A stretch of DNA of 64,000 bases, taken from Sarcocystis neurona (lineage: Eukaryota; Apicomplexa; Conoidasida; Eucoccidiorida; Sarcocystidae). Below the pieces are notes generated by a model. That model saw only the letters and a list, made by a program, of their open reading frames with translations. It had not been told where the DNA came from and searched no databases. Of this stretch, positions 25,654-39,100 are shown piece by piece. The DNA lies in the NCBI GenBank assembly GCA_000727475.1, contig KL647301.1:1308093-1372092 (forward strand). The letters are read 5' to 3'. The position numbers and the translations under genes are program-made. Every line of letters starts with the position of its first letter. The stretch's first letter is position 1.

Positions 25654-26849
25654 CTGCAGCAGAACAAGAGCAGCAGCAGTAGCAAACCACCAAGCGGCAG
25701 CAGCAGCAGAACAGCAAGCAGCACAGCAGAACAGCAAGCAGCACAGCAGAACGGCAAGCACTGGTCCAGATGGAGCGGGGCTGTGACACATTTTCCCGTA
25801 TATATATATACATCCAGCCGAGTGTCTTTCTCATCATATATATATATATATACACATGTATACACATAGTAGGTACACATATATGTCTATTTATCTCTCT
25901 CTCTATATATAGATATATGTGTATACGTTTACGCACTTTTATACATGTGGAAAGGGAGAGATAAGCGGTAGGATAAGAAATTGCCACCTGTTGAATATAA
26001 CGGCAGGGAAATGTAGCAGCGAAAGATACGCTGTCCCTCAAAGCAGAAGGGCAGCAGCAGCAGCATCAGCAAAAGGGATCCCTCCACGCAGCGTAGTAGT
26101 AGTAGTATTAGTCGTAGTGTTAGCGGCTAGAGCAGCTTCGCACGAGCAGCAGCACGGGAAGACAGAGCAGCTACACACGCCGGGAGGAGCAGTGCAGCAA
26201 AAGGTGAAGGAAAAGAAGTCGAAAAAGAGCGACGCAAATAAAAATGCGGCACCAAAAGAGGGACGCAGCAGCACGAGAAGCAGCAACATTACAGCAGCGG
26301 GAGAAAAGCAGCAGGTGCAACACCGGCGGGGAGAGGGGCAGCATCAGCAGCAGAACAGCAGCAGCAGCAGAGAAGCAGCACCAGCGGAAGAGAGAGAAAA
26401 CAAGCTACAGCAGCGGCGGGGGAGATGCAGCAGCAAAAGCAGAACAACGCCGGCAGCAACCTGCAGTAAAAAAAACACCACCTCAAGTGGACGTGCAAAC
26501 AGGAGCAGCATACAGCAGCAGCAGCAGCACATTGCCGCCAGAACACCGCGCAGTTGCATGCGGCAGCACTTCCCATTGCCGCCCTACACCTACGCGCATG
26601 CGAGAACACGAGCGGAGGCAGCAGCAGCACCAACAACAGACTCCTGACGTTCAACACATGCAACGTGCTCCTCCTGCAACAGCAGCACCAGTAGTCAGGA
26701 GCAGCAGCAGCAGTCAGCAACGGCAGCAGTCGGCAGTAGCAGCAGTCAACAGCAGCAGCAGTCCGTGGCAGCAGTAGGAGTCAGCAGCAGCAGCAGCACG
26801 AGTCAAGAGCAGCAGCAGCAGTAGTCAGCCGTAGCAGCAGACAACAGCA
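25654..26849. repeat. CAG-rich DNA (CAG on +) between two minus-strand genes
   Basis: From about 25660 to 26880 the plus strand is dense in CAG/GCA triplets, broken by a TA microsatellite block at 25790-25930. Plus-strand frames such as 25919-26647 and 26244-26777 are Gln/Arg/Ser-rich and could be mistaken for genes. Both flanking genes run on the minus strand with CAG in the sense orientation, so here their transcripts would carry CUG. I read this as intergenic DNA plus 5' leader or intron of the gene ending at 19868. A plus-strand gene cannot be excluded. Confidence 0.45.
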
Positions 26850-27114
26850 TCAGGAGTCAGCAGCAGCAGCAGGGGTGAGCAGCAGCAGGACGGGGGGATG
26901 CTTGCCTATGATGATGCCTTTGAGACCGAAAGTAGAGAGGCCCAAGGCAACGGAGAGGCCGACAAGCCACGGGTTGCTATCAGGAATTTCTCTGTAAATA
27001 GCTGTCGTCACGTTCCACCAGACTCCTCTGCATGCACGTGCGCAACAGCCGCAGCCCGGCAAGAACCCGTTGCTGCAGCAGCAGCATATCTCACCTTGTT
27101 CCACCAAACGTTCA
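26850..27114 (-). CDS. exons 7 (20 nt microexon) and 8 of the TMEM245-like gene
   Basis: Exon 7 is 27095-27114, with acceptor TTTTCCTCCAG and donor CAAG|GTGAGA. Its first T completes GC| of exon 6 (Ala), and it reads ERLVEQ plus one base. Exon 8 starts at 27025 after GCATGCAGAG with two bases completing Gly. It reads VWWNVTTAIYREIPDSNPWL and then VGLSVALGLSTFGLKGIIIG, matching the TAIY..... HP.L.GLA...G.. GL.GAIIG end of the family. The 69 nt between the two exons is in frame, so an unspliced reading adds 23 Cys-rich residues. The end is TGA at 26850. A GC-type donor (ATAG|GCAAGC) right after IIIG could lead to one more exon. Confidence 0.62.
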
Positions 27115-30100
27115 CTGGAGGAAAATATACGTACATACATCCATCCCCCTACCTGCGCCCTTGTGTGCAAAAGGATCCTGTGTAGACACAAATACATATA
27201 TATACACGCATTTACGAATAAGGATACGTACGTGTACATACGTGCCTCCACAAAGCTGTTATTGATCCACGTACGTAGAAGATATACGTATACATCAAAT
27301 GTCCCTATACATGTAGAGAAAGAGAGGCAGAAAGAGAGAGAAAGAACTACGTTGTCATACGTATATATGCATTGCTGATGCAGATATATATGTATACATA
27401 TATTAGCCAGTTAAATCATATATATACATATATATATATATGCATACGCGTAATACGTTAGTACGGACACAGTTATATGTATACGGGTAAGTACATTTAC
27501 GCCAGTATATGTGTGTATCGAGGTATCCATTTATATATGATACAACGGTGCAGCTGATGTAGATGCGCCCATATATATAAAAGTTCAACCATACACACAT
27601 ACATGTATATATACGTAATATATTGGCACACACATACTTGCATCCACATACATATGTATGTGTAGGGGCACGTAGTAATAAGTAACCCTACCGCACATTT
27701 ACGTACGTAGAAGAAGCATCGCAGAAACTGCATGAGATGCAGCTCCGCGGCGGGACGCAGGTGAGGGAGCCTCACGCAACGTCAGCAACTACAAATATCT
27801 GTTCCTGGCAATGTAGACACATGAGTATATATGCATGCTCACCCACGTATATACCAACATATATATATGCTGGCACAGCTGCCTATATACGTATACCTAC
27901 ATATATATGTATATATTTGTATCTATCACTCACCGAACTTGTCCCTCTATATGCGTATCATATACGTGCATGGCCACACTTATATACGTGTACAAACATA
28001 TACACATATATATGTGTGTGCTATCACTGACCATACCTGTCTCTCTACATGTGTATGTGCAGCTGCATAAGTAAAGGCCCATACATATGTATATATATAT
28101 ACGTTTCTTACATTCCCCCCCTGCCTTTCTTTCTCTTCTCGATTTGTCGTTCTTCCAAGGTGTACAAAGCGAGAAAAAGCGAGACATTCCCCTGCGTGTG
28201 TTGAGCATATACACACATGCATATATGTGTCAGTACCTACGGATGTACATACACACCCAGATATACAGCTACATATATACGTAGATATGTAGATAGGCAA
28301 ACAACCATATACAGAAACACACACACCTACACCTACACCTGTACGGACACGTATTTACATACACACACATATATATATGTGGCTGTCCCCCTCTCTCTCT
28401 CTGTATGTATTGGTGGAGCTGTGAGCAGCACCGGCACGTTAATAGAGACAAAAAGAAGAGACCAGACTGCTGGGGAAGACGCAGCGAGACAACGAGGAGG
28501 AACGCACACAGAGGGGAAAAGTCGACCTACAAGTTATTGTAGGCATAATACAAAAATTATATTTCTGGATTTCTCTCCAGAAATATGCTGCAGCCACGTG
28601 CGTCTCCTCCGTTTCTCTGGCACGCGGGGCACGTCCCTCTCTTTGTCTCACGCTCCCCTTCCCCGACTCAAAGGCTACCCACTGCAAAAAAGGGTGGCGT
28701 GCATGCGTCTCCACTTTTGGATATGCGTGTGTGACGGACGCAGCACCTTATCCTTCTAGATCGACGCAGATGACTTCTTACGTGTGACGGACACATATCT
28801 ATCTATCTGCTTCTATCTACACCTACATCTACATATATATATATATATATATGTACGAATGGATGTATATGTGTGCATATGTCTCTCTCTACATATATGT
28901 AGATACAATCCCTGCATGCGTCTCTCTCTCAACTATCTACTTACGTACATCTCTATACGCACGCACACGCACGAATACGCAGAGCCAAAAACAATAACAC
29001 TACTTCATCTCCCTATCCTCTAGCAAATTACGGCATACACACACATATATTTACATATGTATACGACGTGTATTTATATACTACATATATGTATGTCATC
29101 TCTATCTTACCTGCGGAAATGGGGAAGAGATGACGTAACATATTCGTGTCTATGTATCTATTCTGTACCTGGTTCTGACTGACACATATATACGTATTTA
29201 TATGTACACATATATGTATAAGCCTCCCTCTCACCTTCCCTGTGCTACATCTCTGTCTCTAAGTGAGATTCCGAATAGGTATTACACAAGTGTACATATA
29301 TATATACATATATATATATACAGATATACGTATGTATGTTTCTGTGTGGGTTTTTCTCTTTTGGCCTATCTGTCGCTGTCTACGTCTGTGTCTCCCTTTG
29401 TCTCTACTTTTTTTTCTTTAGTCAGTGTGTGATATAGAAAGAACTGAGAAGAGTCATCCTGACGCACGAGAGGATGGGAAGACAGCGCCTTACGCATTGG
29501 CTGCGAGGAGAACAAGTGCCGCCAGTTTTCTCTGCGAGCTCTTCATCAGTATAGAGTCAAGAAGCAGCCACCACCAGCTGCTGGTGCTTTCCCGGCCCAT
29601 TTTTTCTGTTCCAACCCTTCCCCCTCCTCCTCCTGCTGCTGTTGCTGCTGCTCCTGCTGAAAGGGCATTATTAAATACGGGCTGCTGCCGCACAGCAGTC
29701 GCCAGAGGAGGCAGCAGACTCACAGCGGCGCCGTGCCCTGCTGCGACGGATGCAGCAAGGTGCTGCTGCTGTTGCTGCTGCAACAGCAGCATCCCACTTC
29801 CTTCTCCTCCTCCTCTTCCTTCTTCCGCTGCTGCCCCTCCTGCTGCTTCTTCTTCCCCTCCACCCCACCACAAGATAAGGCACGGGAGAATAGAAATAGT
29901 CTCGGGAGGAAGCAGCGGTAGCAGCGCGAGCAGTCCAGAGACTGCCGTCGGGACGTAGACGACCGGCATGCAGGCGCTCTCATATACGAGCCAGGTGAAC
30001 AAGCTGCAGCGGTACCCGCACACATACGGTAGAGACAAAGTGACAGCCGAAGAAAGAAGAAAAAACTTCAACGGAGGAAGAAGTCGCAGCGTCACGACGA

Positions 30101-33100
30101 GAATGGAGGCAGCACTTTTTCTCATCACCAGCTGAAGAAGAAACAGCAGCAACAGCAGCAGCAGATAAAAAGCACCGACACCCAGCAGCGAGGGCAGCAA
30201 CAGCAGCAGCAGCAGCAGCAAAAGCGTCGACAGCAGAAGCAGCAACAGCCACAGGAGAGGAAGAAAAGACAACAGCAGCAGACAGAAAGCGAGTAGGGGA
30301 GAGCCAACTGCAGCAGCAGAAGCAGCATCAGCACCAGGAAAAAGAAGCATCACTCCTACAGAGAGAAGAGTAGCAGGCACCGCAGCGGGCGGAGAGAAAG
30401 GAAAAGGTCCCACGCAGAATACGCGAAGGGCAGCAGGTCAAACAGCGACGTAGCAGGGGGAAAAGGACAAGCAGCAACAACGCAGAAGCAGCAGCAATAA
30501 CAGTCAAAAGCGCAGCCGCCGCTGGAGCAACACGTAGAGGAGCAGCAGCAGCTGCCGTCGCAACAAGAGAAGAAGAAGGAAAGGGAGCTGCAAATCCATA
30601 TATTTCTCCCAAGTCTCCTGCTTAGCAGCAGCAGCAGATTCTCATTCTTGGGGGGCAGACGTACAAAGAGAGGCAGTGGCAGTCTTCGGCGCAGTCACCG
30701 AGGCGTGCAACCGTCAGAAACGAAACTTCAACTGAAGCGTTTACTTCTTCATGAAGTCAACACCAAACTCATACGTATATACATGAATATGTGCACATCA
30801 TACATATATGTGAGTGTACATATATATATATATATGCAGTTTGACAGAGTTCATGATAGTTGTCTCTTCGTCTGTCCCTGTCCCTGTGTGTGTGTGTGAG
30901 AAATGTATTTGTAGCGCTCGTTCTTCTCTCTGTTCTCCTCCTGTAAGCTTCATAGAAAAAGTGGCTGCTACACAGATATGCAAATGCGCATATACATATA
31001 GAGATAGCCACACAGCTATACATATATATATACATAGGCACACTTTATTGCATGTAGAAATTGACGTCTGCTCTGCAGATATGCGTCAAGCTATTGAGTA
31101 GATTTTCGTCTACAAAGAAGAGAGCACTATGTACAGAGAAGACAAACTTTACAGATATAGGGCTATTTTCCGCCTATGTCTGTATACACAGGTGTACAGA
31201 CGTAATAGTATACACCTCCCATATGCACACATATTTGTCAACAGAGAAGTACACACATATATTTAGATAAATACGCGTCTACGCAGTCCATCCATACACA
31301 CATATTTTAGACAGAAACTGGCAAATACGTACATGTCTTTTGCATCACATACGGGGGTACACATGAACATAAACACACGGCGTAACGTTGTAACGTACGC
31401 GCATATATATCGAAGACAGACGGCGAGAGAAATCTCAGGAGGGGAAGGGGAGGGGGAAAGCACGAAACGGTGTTCATCAGTAAAGATATATATTCATCGA
31501 GAGATATAAAAAGCTCGATGGACATGGACAAAGAAAGAAGGTGCAGTGATCCACATACATGTATATATACACATGCATAGACACACACGAGCCACTACAA
31601 GCACTTGCGCACATATACACATATATATACACATGGTTCATAGGAAGGAAAATTCACACATCGATGCTTACATATACATGCATATAGCGCATCACAGACG
31701 GGCAGAGCGAGACACACATACAACGTAAAAGATAGAATTCACATCTCAATATATACAGACGGAGAGAGGGAGATACAGTATAGGAAAAGAACATGCACAC
31801 CAATATATACGTCATCAACATATATACACATATTAGGAGTCGTATACGTAGAGAGAGAAATATATGTATATGCCTGTATGTATATGAGTCACCGTATACG
31901 GATAGAAAGAAACACAGACGGACAGAGAGACACATGCACAAACAGACACGAACAGACACAGAGAGAGACGGAGACGCACATATATATGTATATATATATG
32001 TATATATATATGTATATATATATATATATGTATATATATACGTGAGTTTATGTATGTGTACCTGTAGAACCAGAAGCGCTTGACGGAGGAGACGAGAATC
32101 GCGCGTAGTCCGCGGTTGATGGAATGCGAGATGATGCAGGAGGGGTCGACAATACAGAGAAGTTCTTCGAGGTATTCTAGGCAGCTTCTGCTGCTGCAGA
32201 GCAAGTAGTACAGGGCGCTGAAGAAGACGACGGCCTGAGAAGCGCGCGGGGAGCCGAGTGCCGCGAATAAATTCGGAAGCACAAAAAGGGCGACAAAGAG
32301 GCCGGCGGAAAAGCACACGCAGTATCGGCGTTTGAGAAGCACGAAGGGCGAGACAGAGAACGCGCAGAAGAAAAGAGAAGCAGCAGCAGCAGCAGTCAAA
32401 ATAAGAAGGATAACAGGCACCACCGCCCCACGAAGAGCACGCAGCGAGAAGGCGGAACACAGAGAGAGAGAGAGAGACGGACCGATAGAAGCCGAGTCAC
32501 ACCGTGAAGAAGCGAGCAAGCGGACAAAGAAAAGACGAATATACCGGACCACCAGAAAAGGCGTCACACCGGGGACAAAGAAAGGACGAATAGAGAGACG
32601 GAGGAAAAGTCCAGGGAAATGAAGAAGGAAGAAGAGTCGCCCGGGAGGACCAGACGAGAAGAAGACGGGGAAGCAAACGAAGAAATCGGCACACAGACAC
32701 AAGAAAAGAAGTCGTAGTAGCCCTCAGTGCGGACGCACGTACACAAACCCATGCAAACAAATAGACGCAGAGAAGACACAGAAAAGACACACGCAGACAT
32801 ATACATATATATATACAGGTATGCGTAGATTACCTATGAATATATATATATATATATATATGTACGTATGGAGGAAAATACACCAGCTCATTTTATACGC
32901 ATGTGTGGGGACTGCGCGACGTAGTGCCACTTCCCTGTGTATCGTTGTCCACAGAAACACACTTCTATCCCTGCGCACGCGTACATCAGAACGCATGCAT
33001 AAATAACCGCGGAGAAGTAAATACGTGTGTGGTCATGTCCACACTCACATATGCATGTGTATGCAGACATATGTAGTGGTGTATAAATAAACACGTGTGC

Positions 33101-36100
33101 ACCCCCACCACATACGTGCGTACATAAGTCTGCACTTACAATACATACACATGTATACATCTACACATACGTACGTCTATGGATACGTGTCTATATGCGT
33201 TCATCCCTACACACATTATTTGTATGGATACCTTCATATATACCTGTATATATGTGTGCGTCTGTGGACGGCCAGATCGACCCACACACATACATGATGT
33301 ATACATACACATACTCGTGTATCTACATCCAGGGCTGTGCGCATACGTATATACGTGTATATACGCAAATCTGTACATTTTCTTTTCCGTGGTGAATATG
33401 TGTGAACACAGAAGGATCCCGACGTGAGAGGACACTTCTCACTTCCGCTTTAACAACAACGTGTAAATGTTTTCCTGCGGAAGGTGTCTGTCCGCTCGCT
33501 CATCTAATCGATGCGAGCCTCTCCTCCAGTACCACCCCCGAGCTTTTGCGAGATTTGCTGCTGGACTTTTCGCCCCCCCGTACAACTGTCTCTCCGTCTT
33601 CCTTCCGGGCCTTCTTCCCCTTCCCGTCCCTCCGGCTTCTCCCTCTGTCTTTCTTCTCCGTCCTCCTCTCCTCTTGGCATTTCCTCTCCATTTGCTGTTC
33701 GGTGCCCTCCCCCTGCTTTTCCCCTTCTGTTCCACCTTTTCTCCTTTGCGTCCCTCTCATTTCTTCTCCCTGCCCCCTCTTCTGGGCCCCTGGACACATC
33801 TCTGTCTCCTGCCTTCTCTCAACAAAGTCGCACACTCGATACACATCAGCTCACCTTCCGTACACTCGTAAATCTTCTCATATACGAATGTGCATATGAG
33901 TGTGCGCATATATATATACATATATATTTATACGTGCGTATATATATGATTCTAACCAAATTCGGACGTATGTACGTACACCCGCACGCTCCCTGTTCTC
34001 CTTTCTTTCTTTTCCTTTCTGTCTCTCTCTTCCTCTGTGTACACACACATACATATATACATACATGACAGTGTGCAAAACTCTACACGTGCATGTAGAC
34101 ACGCGCGCTTATGTATATACATATATAACATATGTGTGTATACACGTGCGCTTATATATATATATGTGAGCGGTTCTACATAAACCTACAGATTTACGCA
34201 TACACGGGGTGACCATTTCTGGCAGCCCAGAGGCGCACGCGGCTTCTTGCTTTTTCTTTCTCTTCCTTTCTATCTACACAGCCATATATTTCCACCACGT
34301 GTATCTATGTACGTAGAGTATAACACTCTCTCTATATATATACATATATGTATGTGTATACGTGTATCTATGTAGATTCTTGTGTGTCTCCAGACACCCG
34401 CTTCTTCGATCAGAAATAAAAAGTGTCTACATGAGCGTGTCTACTTTCTTCCTACTTATCTGCATATATACACCTCCTCTTCCCGCTGTCTCCTTCAGAG
34501 AAGACTTGAGCCGCATGTGCAGACACCGCGTTGCTCCTGTATGTCGTTTTCTTCATCTTTCTCTTCTGGAAATGTTCCTACTTGTCCTCCGCGGATATAT
34601 ACGTATATGTTGGCCCCTTCGTATGCTCGTCCGTTTATCTTCGCAGTTATCCACATTCGCTTAATCTTTCTCCATCTCTCTCCTCCAGGGTATGTCCTCC
34701 TTGTCCTCCGAGCTTATATATGTATATTGCACCCTTGCGTATGTAAGTCCGCTTCTCTTTGCAGTTACGTATTTGCTTAAGTAAGTTTTTTGGAGAAGGT
34801 GTGACACGTACACGCTTCTTCTCAGCAACTGCCCACGGACAGACATCCCCTGGAGGCCGAACACGCCAAATCAAACCAGCAGCAGTATTGCGGCAGCAGG
34901 AGCAGCAACAGGAGCAGCAGCGCCCCCGGGTACAGCACTGCAGCAGAGCGGCGCGACTCAACAGGGCAGCAGCCGCACATACACCGGCATCAGTCAGAGT
35001 GGAGGTCCCCTGCAACAGCAGTAGCAGCAGGAAAAAGGAGCCCCGCCAGCAGCAGCGGCTCCCACACCTACGTCCACAACACCCGCAGCGAAACAGCACT
35101 ACTGAGATGGCAACAGCAGGAGGAGCAACAACGGGGAGAGCAGCAGCAGCAGCGGGGAAAGCAGCAGCGATAGCGAGGGGGAGCGCGGGGGGAGGGAAGT
35201 GTATGCGTGACGTGGTTGTTGAATATACCTGAAGCAGCATATCGAAGGCGGAGAGAAAGAAGCGGAAGGCGAGGAGGAAAACGAAAAAGCAGACACGTAG
35301 CGCTCCAAAGCTGCAGCAAAACGGAAGCAACAAATATCAGCAGAAAGAAGACAGATCAAAGAGATGAGCGGGTTGACGAAGAAGAAAAAGAGGCGAAGAC
35401 AGACGTGATCGGTGGATCACGTTAAAAGTGAAGCAGGCAAGGGAGAAGAAGAGGAAGAAAAGAAAAACAAAGTGAAGAGCGAGAAGGAAAGGATGGAGAG
35501 AGGAGAAGAAAAAGAAGGGAGAAATGCAACCTTTGAGGAAAGCGAAGAAGAGAAAAGAAATACGAACTTCGAGTGAAGGAAGGGGTTTATACGGAGACAA
35601 GAAACAGGGAATGGAAGATAAACAAAGAATGTGATGTGCGTAGAAGAGATAGAAGAAGGAAGACGAGAAAGGGAGTGCTGCTGCTGTTTAGACTCGAGGC
35701 AGACAGAGAGGGAGGCGAGGGCATGCAGACACAAACCGTGCAGAGAAGAGATGGACGGCAGGAGGAAGAGCGGAAGAACTTCTGGGAAGGAGAACGCGGG
35801 AAGAAGAAAACGAAGACCCACACGAACGGAGGCAAACTGGCAGGAAATCGCGCAAAGGAGCAGAAAAGGAAGCAAGTGGCAGTGAAGGAGAAAGCTTACA
35901 CAGAAGACGTCGAGGGAGAACGGATGTGACGGGAAGAAAAAGGCAGACACAGGGAAGCGACCAAGAGCACCTCGTACGAAAGAGGAGAACAGGAGGAGGA
36001 GCAGGAGGAGACACAGAGAGGAAGAAACGAAGAACTCAACGGATGAAAAGCCGCGAAAAAGGACGGAAGAGAGGGACACAGAGACACACGCACAGAAGAG

Positions 36101-39100
36101 ACGAAGAGGAAAACGAAGAAGAAAAAGAAGAGAGACAGGCGAGCAGAAAAAGTCGACGTACAGCGGTGAAGCAAGGAAGAAGAGGAAATGCAGAGAAAAA
36201 AAGTCGAGACCTGGAGAAAGCGAAATGCGTAGGAAGGAACAAGAGGCGACCCCGAACAGGGCAGGCAAAACAAACGGCAACAGATGTACGCAGGAAAAGG
36301 AAATCGAGCCGGCGACGAAGAGAAAAACAGAGAAGGACGCAGCAGAGAGGGGAGCAAAGCAGAGTAAACGAGACATCCTGCAACGAAGAAGAAGACGAGA
36401 AGAAGGGGGGAGAACGCGCGCGCAAGACAGAAGTGTGCGAATGTAAGACGGCGGAGAGAAGACAGCCGAAAAGAAGAGGACGCAAGAAAGAAAGACAGAC
36501 AGTAGCGGAAAGGGGCAGAGAAGCCAAGGCGCCGCCGCGCCTGCAGGTCACCAGCAGACTGCAAGGGAGGAGGACAGCCTGCAGAGAAGGAAGAAGAGAC
36601 AGCGAGGAGGTGCAGAAGAGTGCGGAGAAGAAAAGAAGACGAGAGGAGGGGGACGGCCAAAAAGGGAATTCCCAAAGTCGAGACGAAAGAAAAGGAAGGA
36701 GAAGGTGGAGAGGAAAAGCGCTCCAAAAGTGCTGCTGGCGAAGAAACACAGAGGTGGTCGTCGCGTGTGTGCTCAGGAGAAGCAGCAAGAGAAGCAAACC
36801 GAAGCACGCGAAAGGGTGAGGCAGAGAAAACGAGAAAAATGAAGAAGAAGAAGTGAAGAGGAGGGGACTTCAGAGAGAGAAAAAGACCGGGAGAAACGAG
36901 CCGGAGACAGACAGCGAGGATGGCAGAAACAGCCACCAAGAGACAGACGGAGAGGAAGTACGAAGGAAGGCCCTGGGGAGAAGAAATGCAGAGACGCAGA
37001 GTCGTGCGACGACGAGGGGTGAAAGCGGGACGGGAAGGGAGGAGAAGAAGAGAAAAAAAGAAGGAAGAGACAAAGAAAAGGGGAGAAGAAAGTATTCTGG
37101 AGAAGCAACTTTTCTGGAGAAGCAAGTTTTTTGGAGAAGAAAGTTTCTTACCCGCTGTTCAGGAGACCTGAGAAAAGTGTGTTGGCGTACGTAGTGACGT
37201 AGGACCACCATCCCTCACTCGTGAGTGAATAAAGTTCTCCCCATGCCTGTGCAGGAAATACACACGCATGCCCGCTGTGCCGCCGAGTGTGTTCTTGAGA
37301 CCGTTCCGGAAATACACGCATGTCCACGTCACACATGCGTATGAAAGTGTGAACATCAATCAACACGGCTGTCACGCTCTCCCTCGCTCTTCCTCTTCTT
37401 CTCTTCCTTTCTGTTCCTGTTAAAACACAGAGAAGAAGTGGTAAATATACACATATATCAGCGTCAAGCCACCTACACAAGCACGAACGCACCAACACAA
37501 ACATACCTTTCATTCTCTTTTTCTCTCGTCCTCTTAGAACATGAAGAAAGGGAAAGTATTCTCATCGATCTATACAAATCTCTCTTCCTCTCTCTCTCTC
37601 TACATATATGTATATCTATATGTATATATATAGATGTAGAGAGACATACTTGGGCGGACATTTACACACACACACACATATCCACGCACATGTGACTACA
37701 CCCGTCTTGTTGTATATATATATATATATCGATTTCCCTGTCTTTCTCTTTTCCCTTTTGTTTCTTTTTCTCCCCTCTTTTCTTTCTTTTTCTTCCTCTC
37801 CTTTTCTTCCTCTCTTCTTCTTCATCTCTTTGTTTATATTCAAGAGGAGGAATGTCCTGATAGCTGGAGAGGAATACACATGCGTCATGAACCTCTGCCA
37901 GGTCGAGATGTAGAAACGGACAGATACGCAGGTATGTCTACCCTCCGTAGACACACAAACCACAAATAGAAAGCAAGACGAGTTACAGAAGCAGCTGTCT
38001 ACGCGTGCCAATATGTACTCCGACACACGGAGACAGGCGGCAGCGCTACAGAGGCGACACGGCACTATTTGTTTGTATGTGTGTGTTGGCATATAATAGA
38101 GACACAGAGAGACAGACACACGTGAGAGATACGAGGAGGACGCACGTGATGGGTCGTGTGCGGGGACGGGGAGAGGAAATATTCGTTTGCATACGTGGTA
38201 GTATACAGAGACACAGAAACAGACAGATAAGAGAGATTCGAAGAGGAAGCACGAAACTACTTTCGAATACATGTGTGTGTGAATAGGCGGTGACGGGAAC
38301 AGAAAAGACTTGTCCGTATGCGTATTTGTAGACACATACACACAAAAGAGAGACACAAGGAGAAAGTGCGAAACCTCTTCTGTGTGCGTGCGTGAATATA
38401 CGGGAATGCTGTCAGAGAGATGTGCGCCCCAAAAAATGGCCCGTCCAGACGCGCGCGTGTCCGCAGGCATGGCAGCCTGCGACCCCTCCCCCCCCAAGGG
38501 GTCGCACATAAATATGTACATACAGAGAAAGTGGGGAAGTAAGACAGACAGAGAGGGAGACGGCGACAGAAAGGCAACACAGAGAAGGGAAGAGACGGCC
38601 AGGGAAGTAAAAGAGAGACACACGAAACACGGAGACACACAGAGAGAGGCACGCGCACAGAGACGGAGACACACAGCAGGAGACTGCCACGTGTAGGTAC
38701 AGAGAGACGGATAGCTGTCCGAAGAATGTCTACGCGTGCTAGCGTGCGCCTGCATGCGATAAATAGAGGTCGTCACACGCGCGCTCTCCGTCGTTCGTTT
38801 GGCTAGCAAAGACGCTTTTTTCCGTCTTACAGGAAGAGACGGGAAACTGCAAGGATAGAAAGACAACCGCAGGTGCCCAGGCGACGCACCAGGGGGTATA
38901 TCTATACCTATTCACATATGCATGTATCTGTGTGTACATGGAGGCACACGCGTGCACAGAGAAACACACATACACACACATACACGAAAAATAGATATGC
39001 GTCTATAGTATGTCTACACACATATGGATGGGCACATCATAACAAATACGTAGAGAGAGAAAGAGAGAGAGGGAGAGGTACACACATACACGCACATGCG

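Noticed and set aside
26244..26777. 177-codon plus-strand Gln/Arg/Ser-rich frame as a gene
   Set aside because: It comes entirely from CAG repeat DNA between two minus-strand genes. It has no splice sites or non-repetitive segment to support it.
30004..30413. Poly-Leu hydrophobic start of the 307-codon frame ending at 29490
   Set aside because: It is CTG-repeat intron upstream of the exon 6 acceptor. The hydrophobicity comes from the triplet repeat, not from a selected membrane segment.
32238..32702. Hydrophobic continuation upstream of exon 5
   Set aside because: It lies in the AG-free pyrimidine tract. Exon 4 supplies the expected family helix in phase, so this is intron.
34759..35232. 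157-codon plus-strand Ala/Gln-rich frame
   Set aside because: CAG on the plus strand would suit a plus-strand gene, but it sits inside intron 4 and overlaps exon 4. It is better read as a reversed repeat in an intron. Not fully excluded.
35926..36819. 297-codon plus-strand Lys/Arg/Glu-rich frame
   Set aside because: It is the purine-strand counterpart of the same tract. It has no splice or domain support.
35896..37125. 409-codon minus-strand frame reading like a Phe/Leu/Ser-rich membrane protein
   Set aside because: It follows the pyrimidine tract of intron 3. Pyrimidine DNA cannot form stops, and the residues are just those of TTC/CTC/TCC codons. It is flanked by the exon 3 donor and exon 4 acceptor.
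37616..38866. 416-codon minus-strand frame
   Set aside because: It runs through ~120 bp tandem repeats and a pyrimidine tract, with no splice-supported edges and no domain. I keep it as intron 2.
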